A stretch of 7,855 nt of DNA, taken from the NCBI GenBank assembly GCA_903859265.1, contig CAIOLZ010000182.1:1-7855 (forward strand). Direction: 5' to 3'. A program made the position numbers and the translations under genes. This DNA comes from an uncultured beta proteobacterium (lineage in GTDB: Bacteria > Pseudomonadota > Gammaproteobacteria > Burkholderiales > Burkholderiaceae_C). Numbering within the stretch: the stretch's first letter is position 1; every line of letters starts with the position of its first letter. The notes beneath the pieces were generated by a model. The model saw only the letters and a program-made list of their open reading frames with translations, was not told where the DNA came from and did not search any database. Below, one piece after another: positions 1 to 6,277 of this stretch.

Positions 1-237
1 GATGACCTCCAGACCCTCAGCATCTTTGGCCGTGATGATCGAAAGGGCGCTGTCCTCATTCATGAGGTAACTGGTATCGACTACTTTGGCTGCGTCAGCC
101 GGCGCATCGATCGTGCGTACCTTGCCAGCCAGAGCCGCCTTGGCCAAACCAGCGCCAATCGATGCAGCGACGTCGGCCACTGTCACCGGGCCTGAAAATT
201 CGCGCTGTGAGCCGTCGGGAAGCGTAATGTGAATCAT
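1..237 (-). CDS. thrS: Threonyl-tRNA synthetase, N-terminal TGS-domain part (runs off window)
   Basis: ThrS charges tRNA-Thr with threonine in the cytoplasm and edits mischarged Ser-tRNA-Thr. Only the first 79 codons are present. The translated protein starts MIHITLPDGSQREF and contains GAGLAKAALAGKV and SIITAKDAEGLEVI. These match the N-terminal TGS domain of bacterial ThrS; the E. coli protein has ITLPDGSQR, GPGLAKA and SIITAKDEEGLEII at the same places. The editing and catalytic domains lie beyond base 1. The start is the ATG at 235-237, which gives the family-typical N-terminus. No strong Shine-Dalgarno is visible; the leader just upstream reads CAGATCCAACC before the ATG. The gene follows aceA on the same strand, but the aceA terminator separates them, so thrS should have its own promoter in 238-440. 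None is convincing by eye. Identification is confident; that the gene is intact outside the window is assumed. Confidence 0.93.
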   Translation of the reverse strand, partial: MIHITLPDGSQREFSGPVTVADVAASIGAGLAKAALAGKVRTIDAPADAAKVVDTSYLMNEDSALSIITAKDAEGLEVI

Positions 238-270
238 GGTTGGATCTGAAAGATAGGACTTTGGAAAGCA

Positions 271-296
271 AAAAGCGCGGCAACAGTCCGCGCTTT
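271..296 (-). terminator. Terminator-like hairpin in the thrS leader (possible attenuator)
   Basis: A perfect 9-bp GC-rich stem is formed by 272-280 and 288-296, with a 7-nt loop. On the minus strand it reads AAAGCGCGG, loop, CCGCGCTTT, followed by two more T and then GCTTTCC, so it has the form of an intrinsic terminator. It lies only about 35 nt before the thrS start codon, downstream of the stronger aceA terminator, with no gene between the two. It could be a leader attenuator, a leftover terminator of a lost gene, or simple mRNA structure. The T-tract is short, so efficiency is uncertain. Confidence 0.5.
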
Positions 297-330
297 ACGG
301 TTACTTGCAACGATTTACTCTGACATTAAA

Positions 331-351
331 ACTGCCTGCTCGTCAGGCGGT
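331..351. other. Small inverted repeat in the aceA-thrS gap
   Basis: GCCTG at 334-338 pairs with CAGGC at 344-348 around a 5-nt loop. On the plus strand the stem can extend to 331-351 through a G-T pair. On the minus strand the hairpin is followed by AGTTTTAATG, a poor T-tract. It may be a secondary hairpin of the thrS leader or chance. The rest of 238-439 shows no gene: there is no tRNA T-loop (GTTCGA-like) or CCA end on either strand. Confidence 0.25.
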
Positions 352-439
352 GCGACTAAAAAACTGGCTGCCCCTGTGCGCAGCGTGCTGGTGCATTTTA
401 ACCGGTGCGAGCCGACCGCCCGGGCCGGCGCAGCGACAT

Positions 440-472
440 AAAAAAGCCGGGCTCCAATGACGGAACCCGGCT
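440..472 (-). terminator. Intrinsic terminator of aceA
   Basis: On the minus strand an 11-bp stem (AGCCGGGTTCC against GGAGCCCGGCT, one G-T wobble, 6-nt loop) is followed directly by a run of T (the A-run at 440-445 of the plus strand). The stem arms are 445-455 and 462-472. It begins 24 nt after the aceA stop codon and points the right way, so it is a strong Rho-independent terminator separating aceA from thrS. Confidence 0.9.
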
Positions 473-496
473 CAATCGGTTCAGGCTGTCCGTGGC

Positions 497-1816
497 TTAG
501 TGGAACTGTTCTTCTTCCGTCGAACCTGTCAATGCGGTCACGCTGGATTTTCCGCCCTGAATCACTGTGGTGATTTCGTCGAAGTAACCGGTGCCAACCT
601 CTTGCTGATGCGACACGAAGCTGTAGCCGCGCTCACGTGCTGCGAATTCGGGTTCTTGCACTTTTTCGACGTACGCAGTCATGCCGCGCTGGACATAATC
701 CTGGGCCAAATCGAACATGTGGTACCACATGTTATGGATGCCGGCCAGCGTGATGAACTGGTATTTGTAGCCCATTGCGCCAAGCTCTTTCTGGAACTTG
801 GCGATGGTTGCATCGTCCAGGTTTTTCTTCCAGTTGAACGATGGGCTGCAGTTGTAGGCCAGCATTTTTCCGGGATGTTTGGCATGCACAGCATCGGCAA
901 ACTTTTTGGCAAACGCAAGGTCGGGCGTGCCGGTTTCGCACCACACCAGATCGGCGTAATCGGCATACGCAACGGCCCGTGAAATGGCCTGATCCAGACC
1001 TTTTTTGGTCTTGTAGAAGCCTTCGGCAGTGCGTTCACCAGTCAGGAACGGCTGATCGTTGGCATCGTAATCGCTGGTTATCAGGTCTGCCGCTTCGGCG
1101 TCCGTGCGTGCGATCACCAAAGTAGGCACGCCATAGACGTCTGCCGCCATACGGGCTGCGATCAACTTTTGGACGGCTTCGGTGGTTGGGACCAACACTT
1201 TCCCCCCCATGTGACCGCACTTTTTAACTGACGCCAACTGGTCTTCAAAATGCACGCCGCCCGCGCCGGCGCGAATCATGGCTTTCATCAGTTCATACGC
1301 GTTGAGCACACCGCCAAAACCGGCTTCGGCGTCGGCCACGATGGGTGCGTGGTAGTCGATATAGCCTGCGTCTCCTGGACCAACGCCTTTGGACCACTGG
1401 ATTTCATCGGCTCGGGTAAAGGAGTTGTTAATGCGCTCCACCACCTTGGGCACCGAGTCCACAGGGTACAAGGACTGGTCCGGGTACATGGCGGAATATT
1501 CGTTGTTGTCGGCAGCGACTTGCCAGCCCGACAGATAGATTGCTTTCACACCGGCCTTGACCTGCTGCATGGCCTGACCACCCGTCAGGGCACCGAGGCA
1601 GTTGACGTAGGGTTCGGTGTTGACCAGATTCCAGAGCTTTTCAGCGCCACGACGGGCCAAAGTGTGTTCGACCTGAAACGAACCACGCAAGCGCACCACA
1701 TCGGCTGCAGAGTAACCGCGCTTGATGCCTTTCCAGCGCGGGTTGGTGGCCCAGTCTTTTTCAAGAGCGGCGATTTGCTGTTCACGGCTTAACTGTTCGG
1801 TGATGGATTGCGGCAT
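497..1816 (-). CDS. aceA: Isocitrate lyase
   Basis: AceA cleaves isocitrate to glyoxylate and succinate, the first step of the glyoxylate shunt, needed for growth on acetate, fatty acids and other C2 sources. The 439-residue product is close to the E. coli enzyme (434). Visible motifs are SGWQVAADNN (96-105), the metal-binding DAEAGFGG (162-169), the catalytic loop KKCGHMGGK (198-206) with nucleophile Cys200, NCSPSFNW (322-329) and SHQQEVGTGYFD (402-413). All key residues are present, at a constant offset of five from E. coli. The frame stays open to 1885, but I take the ATG at 1816 (MPQSITEQLSREQQ): it matches the family N-terminus and has AGGAG seven bases upstream. The extra 23 codons lie in the leader. 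It is transcribed alone, with an operator-like region upstream and a terminator downstream. Malate synthase is not in the window. Confidence 0.97.
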   Translation of the reverse strand: MPQSITEQLSREQQIAALEKDWATNPRWKGIKRGYSAADVVRLRGSFQVEHTLARRGAEKLWNLVNTEPYVNCLGALTGGQAMQQVKAGVKAIYLSGWQVAADNNEYSAMYPDQSLYPVDSVPKVVERINNSFTRADEIQWSKGVGPGDAGYIDYHAPIVADAEAGFGGVLNAYELMKAMIRAGAGGVHFEDQLASVKKCGHMGGKVLVPTTEAVQKLIAARMAADVYGVPTLVIARTDAEAADLITSDYDANDQPFLTGERTAEGFYKTKKGLDQAISRAVAYADYADLVWCETGTPDLAFAKKFADAVHAKHPGKMLAYNCSPSFNWKKNLDDATIAKFQKELGAMGYKYQFITLAGIHNMWYHMFDLAQDYVQRGMTAYVEKVQEPEFAARERGYSFVSHQQEVGTGYFDEITTVIQGGKSSVTALTGSTEEEQFH

Positions 1817-1823
1817 GTAAATA

Positions 1824-1828
1824 CTCCT
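1824..1828 (-). promoter_or_regulatory. Shine-Dalgarno site that sets the aceA start
   Basis: On the minus strand AGGAG (within CCAGGAG) stands seven bases before the ATG at 1814-1816. This is the best ribosome-binding site near the gene and argues against the upstream in-frame start at 1885. Confidence 0.85.
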
Positions 1829-1891
1829 GGGTTGATAAATCGGCGGGACCGAATGCATCGGGCATTTCTGATTCCCATGCGGCAATTTTAA

Positions 1892-1905
1892 GTCTTATAT
1901 AAGAC
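1892..1905. promoter_or_regulatory. Operator-like palindrome, aceA-proximal copy
   Basis: GTCTTATATAAGAC is a perfect 14-bp palindrome lying about 75-90 bp upstream of the aceA start codon in an AT-rich stretch. The same core occurs again at 1921-1936. Two exact copies of a long palindrome before a strongly regulated gene suggest binding sites of a dimeric transcription factor. The factor is not encoded in this window and cannot be named from sequence alone. Confidence 0.7.
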
Positions 1906-1920
1906 ACATATCTAATCTTA

Positions 1921-1936
1921 TGTCTTATATAAGACA
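1921..1936. promoter_or_regulatory. Operator-like palindrome, aceA-distal copy
   Basis: TGTCTTATATAAGACA is a perfect 16-bp palindrome sharing the 14-bp core of the proximal copy. The centres are 30 bp apart (1898.5 and 1928.5), about three helical turns, so bound dimers would sit on the same DNA face. A further TCTTATG half-like element (1916-1922) abuts this copy, giving a direct repeat of TCTTAT. The promoter presumably lies within or beside these sites, but I could not assign -35 and -10 boxes with confidence. Confidence 0.72.
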
Positions 1937-1975
1937 ATTTATTTTTCAATATAAATCAACAGGTTACAAGCACTA

Positions 1976-1990
1976 TTTCGCAATACGAAA
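1976..1990. promoter_or_regulatory. Inverted repeat TTTCG-N5-CGAAA, possible regulator site
   Basis: TTTCGCAATACGAAA has perfect 5-bp arms with a 5-bp spacer, about 47 bp upstream (in the aceA sense) of the distal palindrome. The inner part fits the loose LysR-type T-N11-A form, and IclR-type sites can also look like this. It may be an activator site for aceA or chance in AT-rich DNA. Confidence 0.35.
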
Positions 1991-2069
1991 CAAGATATTC
2001 TTAAGTGGAATCAAATCGACAAGTTGACGCCGCTGTAATTTCACATAACAAAAAACCAAAGTGCGTCGC

Positions 2070-2100
2070 AAAAAATTGCTAATGGCCCCGGCGCTGCAAT
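2070..2100 (-). terminator. Weak possible terminator after the amine-catabolism operon
   Basis: On the minus strand ATTGC (from 2096-2100) pairs with GCAAT (from 2075-2079) across a 16-nt GC-rich loop and is followed by a T-run (the A-run at 2070-2075). It starts 11 nt after the stop of the glutamine-synthetase-like gene. The stem is short, so termination may be partial, and read-through into aceA cannot be excluded. Confidence 0.35.
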
Positions 2101-2110
2101 CGCTTGGGCT

Positions 2111-3460
2111 CTAAAACGCGTCGGCGTAACGCTCCAATTCCCAGAGGCTCACGTGTTGAGAGTAGGCATCCCATTCAGTCCGTTTGAGGCTGATAAATGC
2201 ATCACAGAACGCCTCGCCCAAATCGTGTCGAAGCGAGTTGTCAGCGGCCAGTGCGTTGATGGCTTCGTCAAGGTTTTTGGGGAGCTGAGGCGGCATCAAT
2301 CGCCCCAGAGCGCGACGTTCGTACAAGTCTTCATCGCAAGGCGCAGGCGGGACCAGCGCCTCGTCGATGCCGCGCAATCCGGCAGCCAGCGTTGCAGCGA
2401 TGGCTGCATAGACGTTGCAAGAAGGATCAGGCAGGCGCCACTCGATGCGCCCGGCAACAGTACGCACAACACAAGTGCGGTTGTTGTCGCCGTAGCTTTT
2501 CCAGACCGGTGACCATGTCGTGCCGGATGCGCTGTGACTGGTGGCCAACCGCTTGTAGCTGTTGACGGTGGGTGCGCAGAGGGCCGCCAGAGCGTCTGCA
2601 TGGCGTAGCAATCCAGCGGCAAATTGATGCCCCTGCGTACTTAGCCCCAGAGTACCTTGCGCGTCAGCAAAAACGGCGCGTCCCTGCGCGTCGGTGATGC
2701 TGAGATGAAAATGCAGCCCGCTACCAGGCGCATTGGCAAGCGGCTTGGGCATAGCGCTAAAGACCAAGCCATGCTTTTGGGCAACTGCGTGGGCAGTCAT
2801 CTTGAAGAGCATGTAGCGGTCAGCGGCAGCCAGCGCGTCGTCAAATCGGTAGTTGATCTCATACTGTCCGCTAGCGTCCTCGTGGTCGATCTGCTGCAAC
2901 GCAAAGCCGAGTTGCACCAGGGTGCTGCGCATGTCTTCCAAAAACGCCGCGTTGCGGTGAATTGCCTTGAGGTCGTAAGACGGTTTGTCCAGCCGGTCTT
3001 CGCGGTCTGCCACTTGCCATTGGCCATCAGCACTTTTATTCAACAAGAAAAACTCAGGCTCTATACCCACCCAAAGCGTCCATCCACGCTGGGCCAGCTT
3101 TTGCAAGACGCCTTGCAACATCTGACGCGAGCAGGTCTGCAGCGGCTCGCCTCCCGCAAATCCGTCGCAGACGGCATGGGCAACGCCCGGCATAAACGGC
3201 AAGGCGCGCAAAGAGTCCATCTGCACGCGGCCGTAGTATTCGCTGCGCGCACCGAACCTCGGCAGACCAGTTCCCCAAATGCTTGGGCCAGCGAAGCCCG
3301 CGCCCTGCTCCACCCACTCCTGCAAATGTTCGACCGGCACGAGCTTGCCCTTGGCAACCCCGTGGATGTCACAAAACTGCGTAAGGATGGAGTGGATACC
3401 CTGGGACTTCAGCTGATCAATGGTGGTTTGGTATTTCGCCTGAACATTCATGCTGCTCAC
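2111..3460 (-). CDS. glnT: Type III glutamine synthetase-family protein (GlnT-like; possible gamma-glutamylamine synthetase)
   Basis: Glutamine-synthetase-fold enzymes use ATP to activate the glutamate gamma-carboxyl and join it to ammonia or an amine. The 449-residue protein has a short N-terminal domain (CDIHGVAKGKL, 30-40) and an intact catalytic barrel: GIEPEFFLL (132-140, metal glutamates), HEDASGQYEIN (193-203), GSGLHFHLSI (246-255), NSYKRL (300-305) and GRIEWRLPDPSCN (337-349). Overall pattern (DKPSYDLKAIHRN, MPKPLANAPGSGLHFH) fits the so-called type III GlnT group rather than housekeeping GlnA. Tyr380 (EDLYE) falls where GlnA has its adenylylated tyrosine; whether it is modified is unknown. 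The gene overlaps gabT: the GTG start shares bases with the gabT TGA, giving a GTGA junction and likely translational coupling. An in-frame ATG three codons later (3451) is an alternative start. Placed behind GABA and aldehyde-oxidising enzymes, it may gamma-glutamylate a polyamine like PuuA. Family is sure; substrate is inferred. Confidence 0.88.
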   Translation of the reverse strand: MSSMNVQAKYQTTIDQLKSQGIHSILTQFCDIHGVAKGKLVPVEHLQEWVEQGAGFAGPSIWGTGLPRFGARSEYYGRVQMDSLRALPFMPGVAHAVCDGFAGGEPLQTCSRQMLQGVLQKLAQRGWTLWVGIEPEFFLLNKSADGQWQVADREDRLDKPSYDLKAIHRNAAFLEDMRSTLVQLGFALQQIDHEDASGQYEINYRFDDALAAADRYMLFKMTAHAVAQKHGLVFSAMPKPLANAPGSGLHFHLSITDAQGRAVFADAQGTLGLSTQGHQFAAGLLRHADALAALCAPTVNSYKRLATSHSASGTTWSPVWKSYGDNNRTCVVRTVAGRIEWRLPDPSCNVYAAIAATLAAGLRGIDEALVPPAPCDEDLYERRALGRLMPPQLPKNLDEAINALAADNSLRHDLGEAFCDAFISLKRTEWDAYSQHVSLWELERYADAF

Positions 3461-4764
3461 GCCAACACGCTGTCCAGAATCGTCAAGGCCTCGTCAAACA
3501 CGCTGTCTTCAATCGTCAGCGGGAACAAAAAGCGAATCACATTGCCATACACGCCGCAGGTCAGCAGCAACAGTCCCTTTTTAAGGGCTGCCTGTTGTAC
3601 TTTTTTGGTCAGGTCTGCGTCGGGTGCGCCAGTCTCGGGGTTGACCATCTCGCAGGCCACCATGGCACCCAAGGCGCGAATATCACCCATGCAACGATTT
3701 TTGGACTTGGCAACTTGCAATCGCGCTTCCAGGCGCTTGCCCAGGACCGCAGCGCGTTCGCACAGATTTTCCTCCGCCATCACATCAAGCACCGCGTGCG
3801 CTGCGGCCACTGCCAGCGGGTTGCCGGCATAGGTGCCACCCAAACCGCCGGGGTTGGGCGCATCCATGACTTCGGAGCGGCCGACCACGGCTGAGAGAGT
3901 GGTACCACCGGCCATGCTCTTGGCCATCGTCATGATGTCCGCAGACACGCCGTAGTGTTCCATGGCAAACATTTTTCCGGTACGTGCAAAACCGGTTTGT
4001 ACTTCGTCAGCAATCAGCAAAATACCGTGCGAGTCGCACAGGGCGCGCAACCATTTCACCGCTTCGGCCTGAATCGGATTGAAGCCGCCCTCGCCTTGCA
4101 CCGGCTCGAAAATGATTGCCGCTACGCGGGCGGGATCGATATCGCATTTGAAGAGTTGCTCAATTGCGTTTTTCGTATCCTCCAGATTGGAGCAGTGGCA
4201 AGGAAACGGCGCGTGGTAAATCTCGGGCGCAAACGGTCCGAATCCGGCTTTGTAGGGCTGCACTTTGCCGGTCAGGGCGACCGCAAACATGCTGCGTCCG
4301 TGGAACGCCCCACCAAACGCAATCACACCGCTGCGTTTGGTGTACGAACGGGCAATCTTGATGGCGTTCTCCACTGCTTCTGCGCCGGTGGAGAAAAACG
4401 CCGTTTTGGTCGGGCCTTCGATCGGTACGATGGCGTTGATGCGCTCTGCCAGGGAAACGTATTCGGCATACGGCACCACTTGGTAGCAGCTGTGCGTAAA
4501 GCGCTGCAACTGGGCCGCGATTGCAGCCTGCACTTTGGGGTGAACGTGACCGGTATTGAGCACCGCAATGCCGCCGGCGAAGTCGATGAATCGACGACCT
4601 TCGATATCCCAAAACTCGGCATTTTTTGCGTGATCGATAAAAAAATCACCCATCACGGCCACGCCGCGGGGCGTTGCCGCCAAGCGGCGGGCATGCCATT
4701 CGGCGTTGCTGCCTGCGGCGCTGGTTGCAGCGGCTTGTGCCACGGGTTTCAAAATTGCGTTCAT
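3457..4764 (-). CDS. gabT: 4-aminobutyrate--2-oxoglutarate transaminase
   Basis: A PLP-dependent class-III aminotransferase that converts GABA and 2-oxoglutarate to succinate semialdehyde and glutamate in the cytosol. The 435-residue length is usual. Motifs in order: FAGGIAVLNTGHVHP (62-76), STGAEAVENAIKIAR (125-139, phosphate contact), FGGAFHGRS (150-158), EPVQGEGGF (220-228), ADEVQTGFARTG (252-263, Asp253 binds the PLP ring nitrogen), AKSMAGG (281-287) with Schiff-base Lys282, and GGTYAGNP (309-316). The segment after the lysine reads GGTTLSAV instead of the commoner GG-x-PL, a small oddity. The start ATG at 4762-4764 has AAGGAG six bases upstream. The gene follows the aldehyde dehydrogenase by 25 nt and overlaps the next gene by 3 bp. 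PuuE-type and 5-aminovalerate transaminases belong to the same family, so a neighbouring substrate is possible. Confidence 0.93.
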   Translation of the reverse strand: MNAILKPVAQAAATSAAGSNAEWHARRLAATPRGVAVMGDFFIDHAKNAEFWDIEGRRFIDFAGGIAVLNTGHVHPKVQAAIAAQLQRFTHSCYQVVPYAEYVSLAERINAIVPIEGPTKTAFFSTGAEAVENAIKIARSYTKRSGVIAFGGAFHGRSMFAVALTGKVQPYKAGFGPFAPEIYHAPFPCHCSNLEDTKNAIEQLFKCDIDPARVAAIIFEPVQGEGGFNPIQAEAVKWLRALCDSHGILLIADEVQTGFARTGKMFAMEHYGVSADIMTMAKSMAGGTTLSAVVGRSEVMDAPNPGGLGGTYAGNPLAVAAAHAVLDVMAEENLCERAAVLGKRLEARLQVAKSKNRCMGDIRALGAMVACEMVNPETGAPDADLTKKVQQAALKKGLLLLTCGVYGNVIRFLFPLTIEDSVFDEALTILDSVLA

Positions 4765-4770
4765 GTCAAT

Positions 4771-4776
4771 CTCCTT
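4771..4776 (-). promoter_or_regulatory. Strong Shine-Dalgarno site of gabT
   Basis: AAGGAG on the minus strand lies six bases before the gabT ATG, inside the 25-nt gap after the aldehyde dehydrogenase stop. It fixes the gabT start and shows the gene is translated on its own initiation site within the operon. Confidence 0.85.
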
Positions 4777-4789
4777 GTGTCAGTGTGCT

Positions 4790-6277
4790 TTAAACGGGTG
4801 AATCGATGCGAATCCAGGTGGTCTTGGTTTCGGTGTATTTGTCAAAAGCGTGCAGCGACTTGTCGCGTCCCACGCCACTTTGTTTGTAGCCCCCAAACGG
4901 AACTGTAATGTCATCTTCATCGTACTGGTTGACGTGAACGGTTCCCGCTCTCAAGGCACGCGCCACGCCGTGGGCCTTGTTGATGTCCGAAGTCCAGACG
5001 CCGGCTTGCAAGCCGTACACACTGTCGTTGGCCTGACGCACCACATCGGCGGCATCGGTGAAGGAAAGGACGGACAAAACCGGACCAAAAATTTCTTCCC
5101 GTGCGATCGTCATGGATGGCGTCACTCCATCAAAAATAGTGGGCTGAACATAGCAGCCACCGGTTTCCGCCATGACCTGTTCACCGCCCGCAATCAGGGC
5201 GGCGCCCTCGGATTTTCCGCTGGCGATATAACCCAGCACGGTATTCATCTGGATTTCATCCACCAGCGCACCCATAACCGTGTCTGGTTTCGTTGGGTTT
5301 GCCGGGGCATAGCTAGGCACCAGAGCCAACGCCTTTTCCAGAAAGCGGTCCTTGATACTAGCTTCCACAAACAGGCGCGACGGTGCGTTACAACTCTCTC
5401 CCTGATTGAAAAAGATGCTGCCAACCGCCGACTCCACCGCGCGGTCCAGGTTGGGGCAATCGGCAAAAACAATGTTGGGGGACTTGCCACCCAATTCGGT
5501 CCAGGCGCGCTTGAGGTTGCTCTGCCCGGCCATGACGTGGATCTGCTTACCCACACGTGTCGAACCGGTAAAAGCAATGCAATCGACGTCCATGTGCAGC
5601 GCCAGTGGCGATCCTGCCTCCGGGCCGTACCCGGTAACCACATTGAAAACGCCCTCCGGAATGCCCGCTTCAAGTGCCAGGTCGGCAAGGCGCAACGCTG
5701 TTAGAGGCGATTTTTCGCTGGGTTTGAGCACCACGGAATTTCCAGCAGCCAGCGCCGGTGCAATCTTCCAGGAGGCCATGATCATCGGGTAATTCCAGGG
5801 AACGATCACACCCACCACGCCCACTGGTTCCCGTGTGATCAATGCCAAAGCGGTGCGCGGAGTGGGTGCAATCTCGTCGTACACCTTGTCAACCGCTTCA
5901 CCATACCAACGCAGGCAATTGGCCGCGCTGTTGACATCCACGGAACGGGCATATTTGACGGGCTTGCCCATGTCCAGCGTTTCCAGCATCGCCAATTCAT
6001 CACCATGCTTTTGCACCAGATCGGCGAAGCGAATCATCACGCGCTTGCGCTGCGCCGGTGCCAGGCCGCTCCATCGGTGGTCTTCAAAGGCTGTTCGCGC
6101 CGCGGCTACCGCAGCGTTGACGTCGGCCACTTCACAGCGGGCCACTTGTGTCAACACGCGACCATCCACCGGGGAAATACAGTCAAAACTCGCGCCGCTG
6201 ATAGCGGCAACCCGTTTGCCATTGATGACCGAACGGCCATCGAAATTCATGATTTTTGTCGTCTCGGTCGCTTGCAT
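4790..6277 (-). CDS. puuC: NAD(P)-dependent aldehyde dehydrogenase, gamma-glutamyl-gamma-aminobutyraldehyde dehydrogenase (PuuC) type
   Basis: PuuC oxidises gamma-glutamyl-gamma-aminobutyraldehyde to gamma-glutamyl-GABA in putrescine breakdown and also accepts other omega-aminoaldehydes. At 495 residues the protein equals E. coli PuuC in length and shares long blocks with it: RWYGEAVDKVY (123-133), NSVVLKPSEKSPL (180-192), FADCPNLD (271-278), REEIFGPVL and the end FGGYKQSGVGRDKSLHAF. The catalytic set is complete: Asn162 (PWNYP), Lys185 (KPSE), Glu261 (ELGGKS) and nucleophile Cys296 (NQGESC). There is no signal peptide. The ATG at 6275-6277 is preferred because AGAGG precedes it by five bases; an internal ATG at 6250 (MNFDGR) lacks a good site. 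It is first in a three-gene operon with gabT and a GS-like ligase, which supports amine catabolism. It could also oxidise succinate semialdehyde or betaine-type aldehydes; the family assignment is firm, the substrate inferred. Confidence 0.87.
   Translation of the reverse strand: MQATETTKIMNFDGRSVINGKRVAAISGASFDCISPVDGRVLTQVARCEVADVNAAVAAARTAFEDHRWSGLAPAQRKRVMIRFADLVQKHGDELAMLETLDMGKPVKYARSVDVNSAANCLRWYGEAVDKVYDEIAPTPRTALALITREPVGVVGVIVPWNYPMIMASWKIAPALAAGNSVVLKPSEKSPLTALRLADLALEAGIPEGVFNVVTGYGPEAGSPLALHMDVDCIAFTGSTRVGKQIHVMAGQSNLKRAWTELGGKSPNIVFADCPNLDRAVESAVGSIFFNQGESCNAPSRLFVEASIKDRFLEKALALVPSYAPANPTKPDTVMGALVDEIQMNTVLGYIASGKSEGAALIAGGEQVMAETGGCYVQPTIFDGVTPSMTIAREEIFGPVLSVLSFTDAADVVRQANDSVYGLQAGVWTSDINKAHGVARALRAGTVHVNQYDEDDITVPFGGYKQSGVGRDKSLHAFDKYTETKTTWIRIDSPV

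Noticed and set aside
297..439. A tRNA gene between aceA and thrS
   Set aside because: No T-loop GTTCGA-like motif, CCA end or acceptor-stem pairing is visible on either strand.
1817..1885. Longer aceA with 23 extra N-terminal codons starting at 1885
   Set aside because: The extra residues do not look like the isocitrate lyase family N-terminus, and a strong AGGAG lies correctly before the ATG at 1816.
1886..2110. A small gene or mobile-element remnant in the AT-rich gap upstream of aceA
   Set aside because: No open frame with a ribosome-binding site, no transposase fragment and no terminal inverted repeats with target duplication; the palindromes are better explained as operators.
2657..3832. 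Long plus-strand open frame (391 codons) across the glnT and gabT genes, and similar plus-strand frames over aceA and puuC
   Set aside because: They lie antisense to clearly recognised conserved genes, show no family resemblance, and arise from the codon bias of the real genes.
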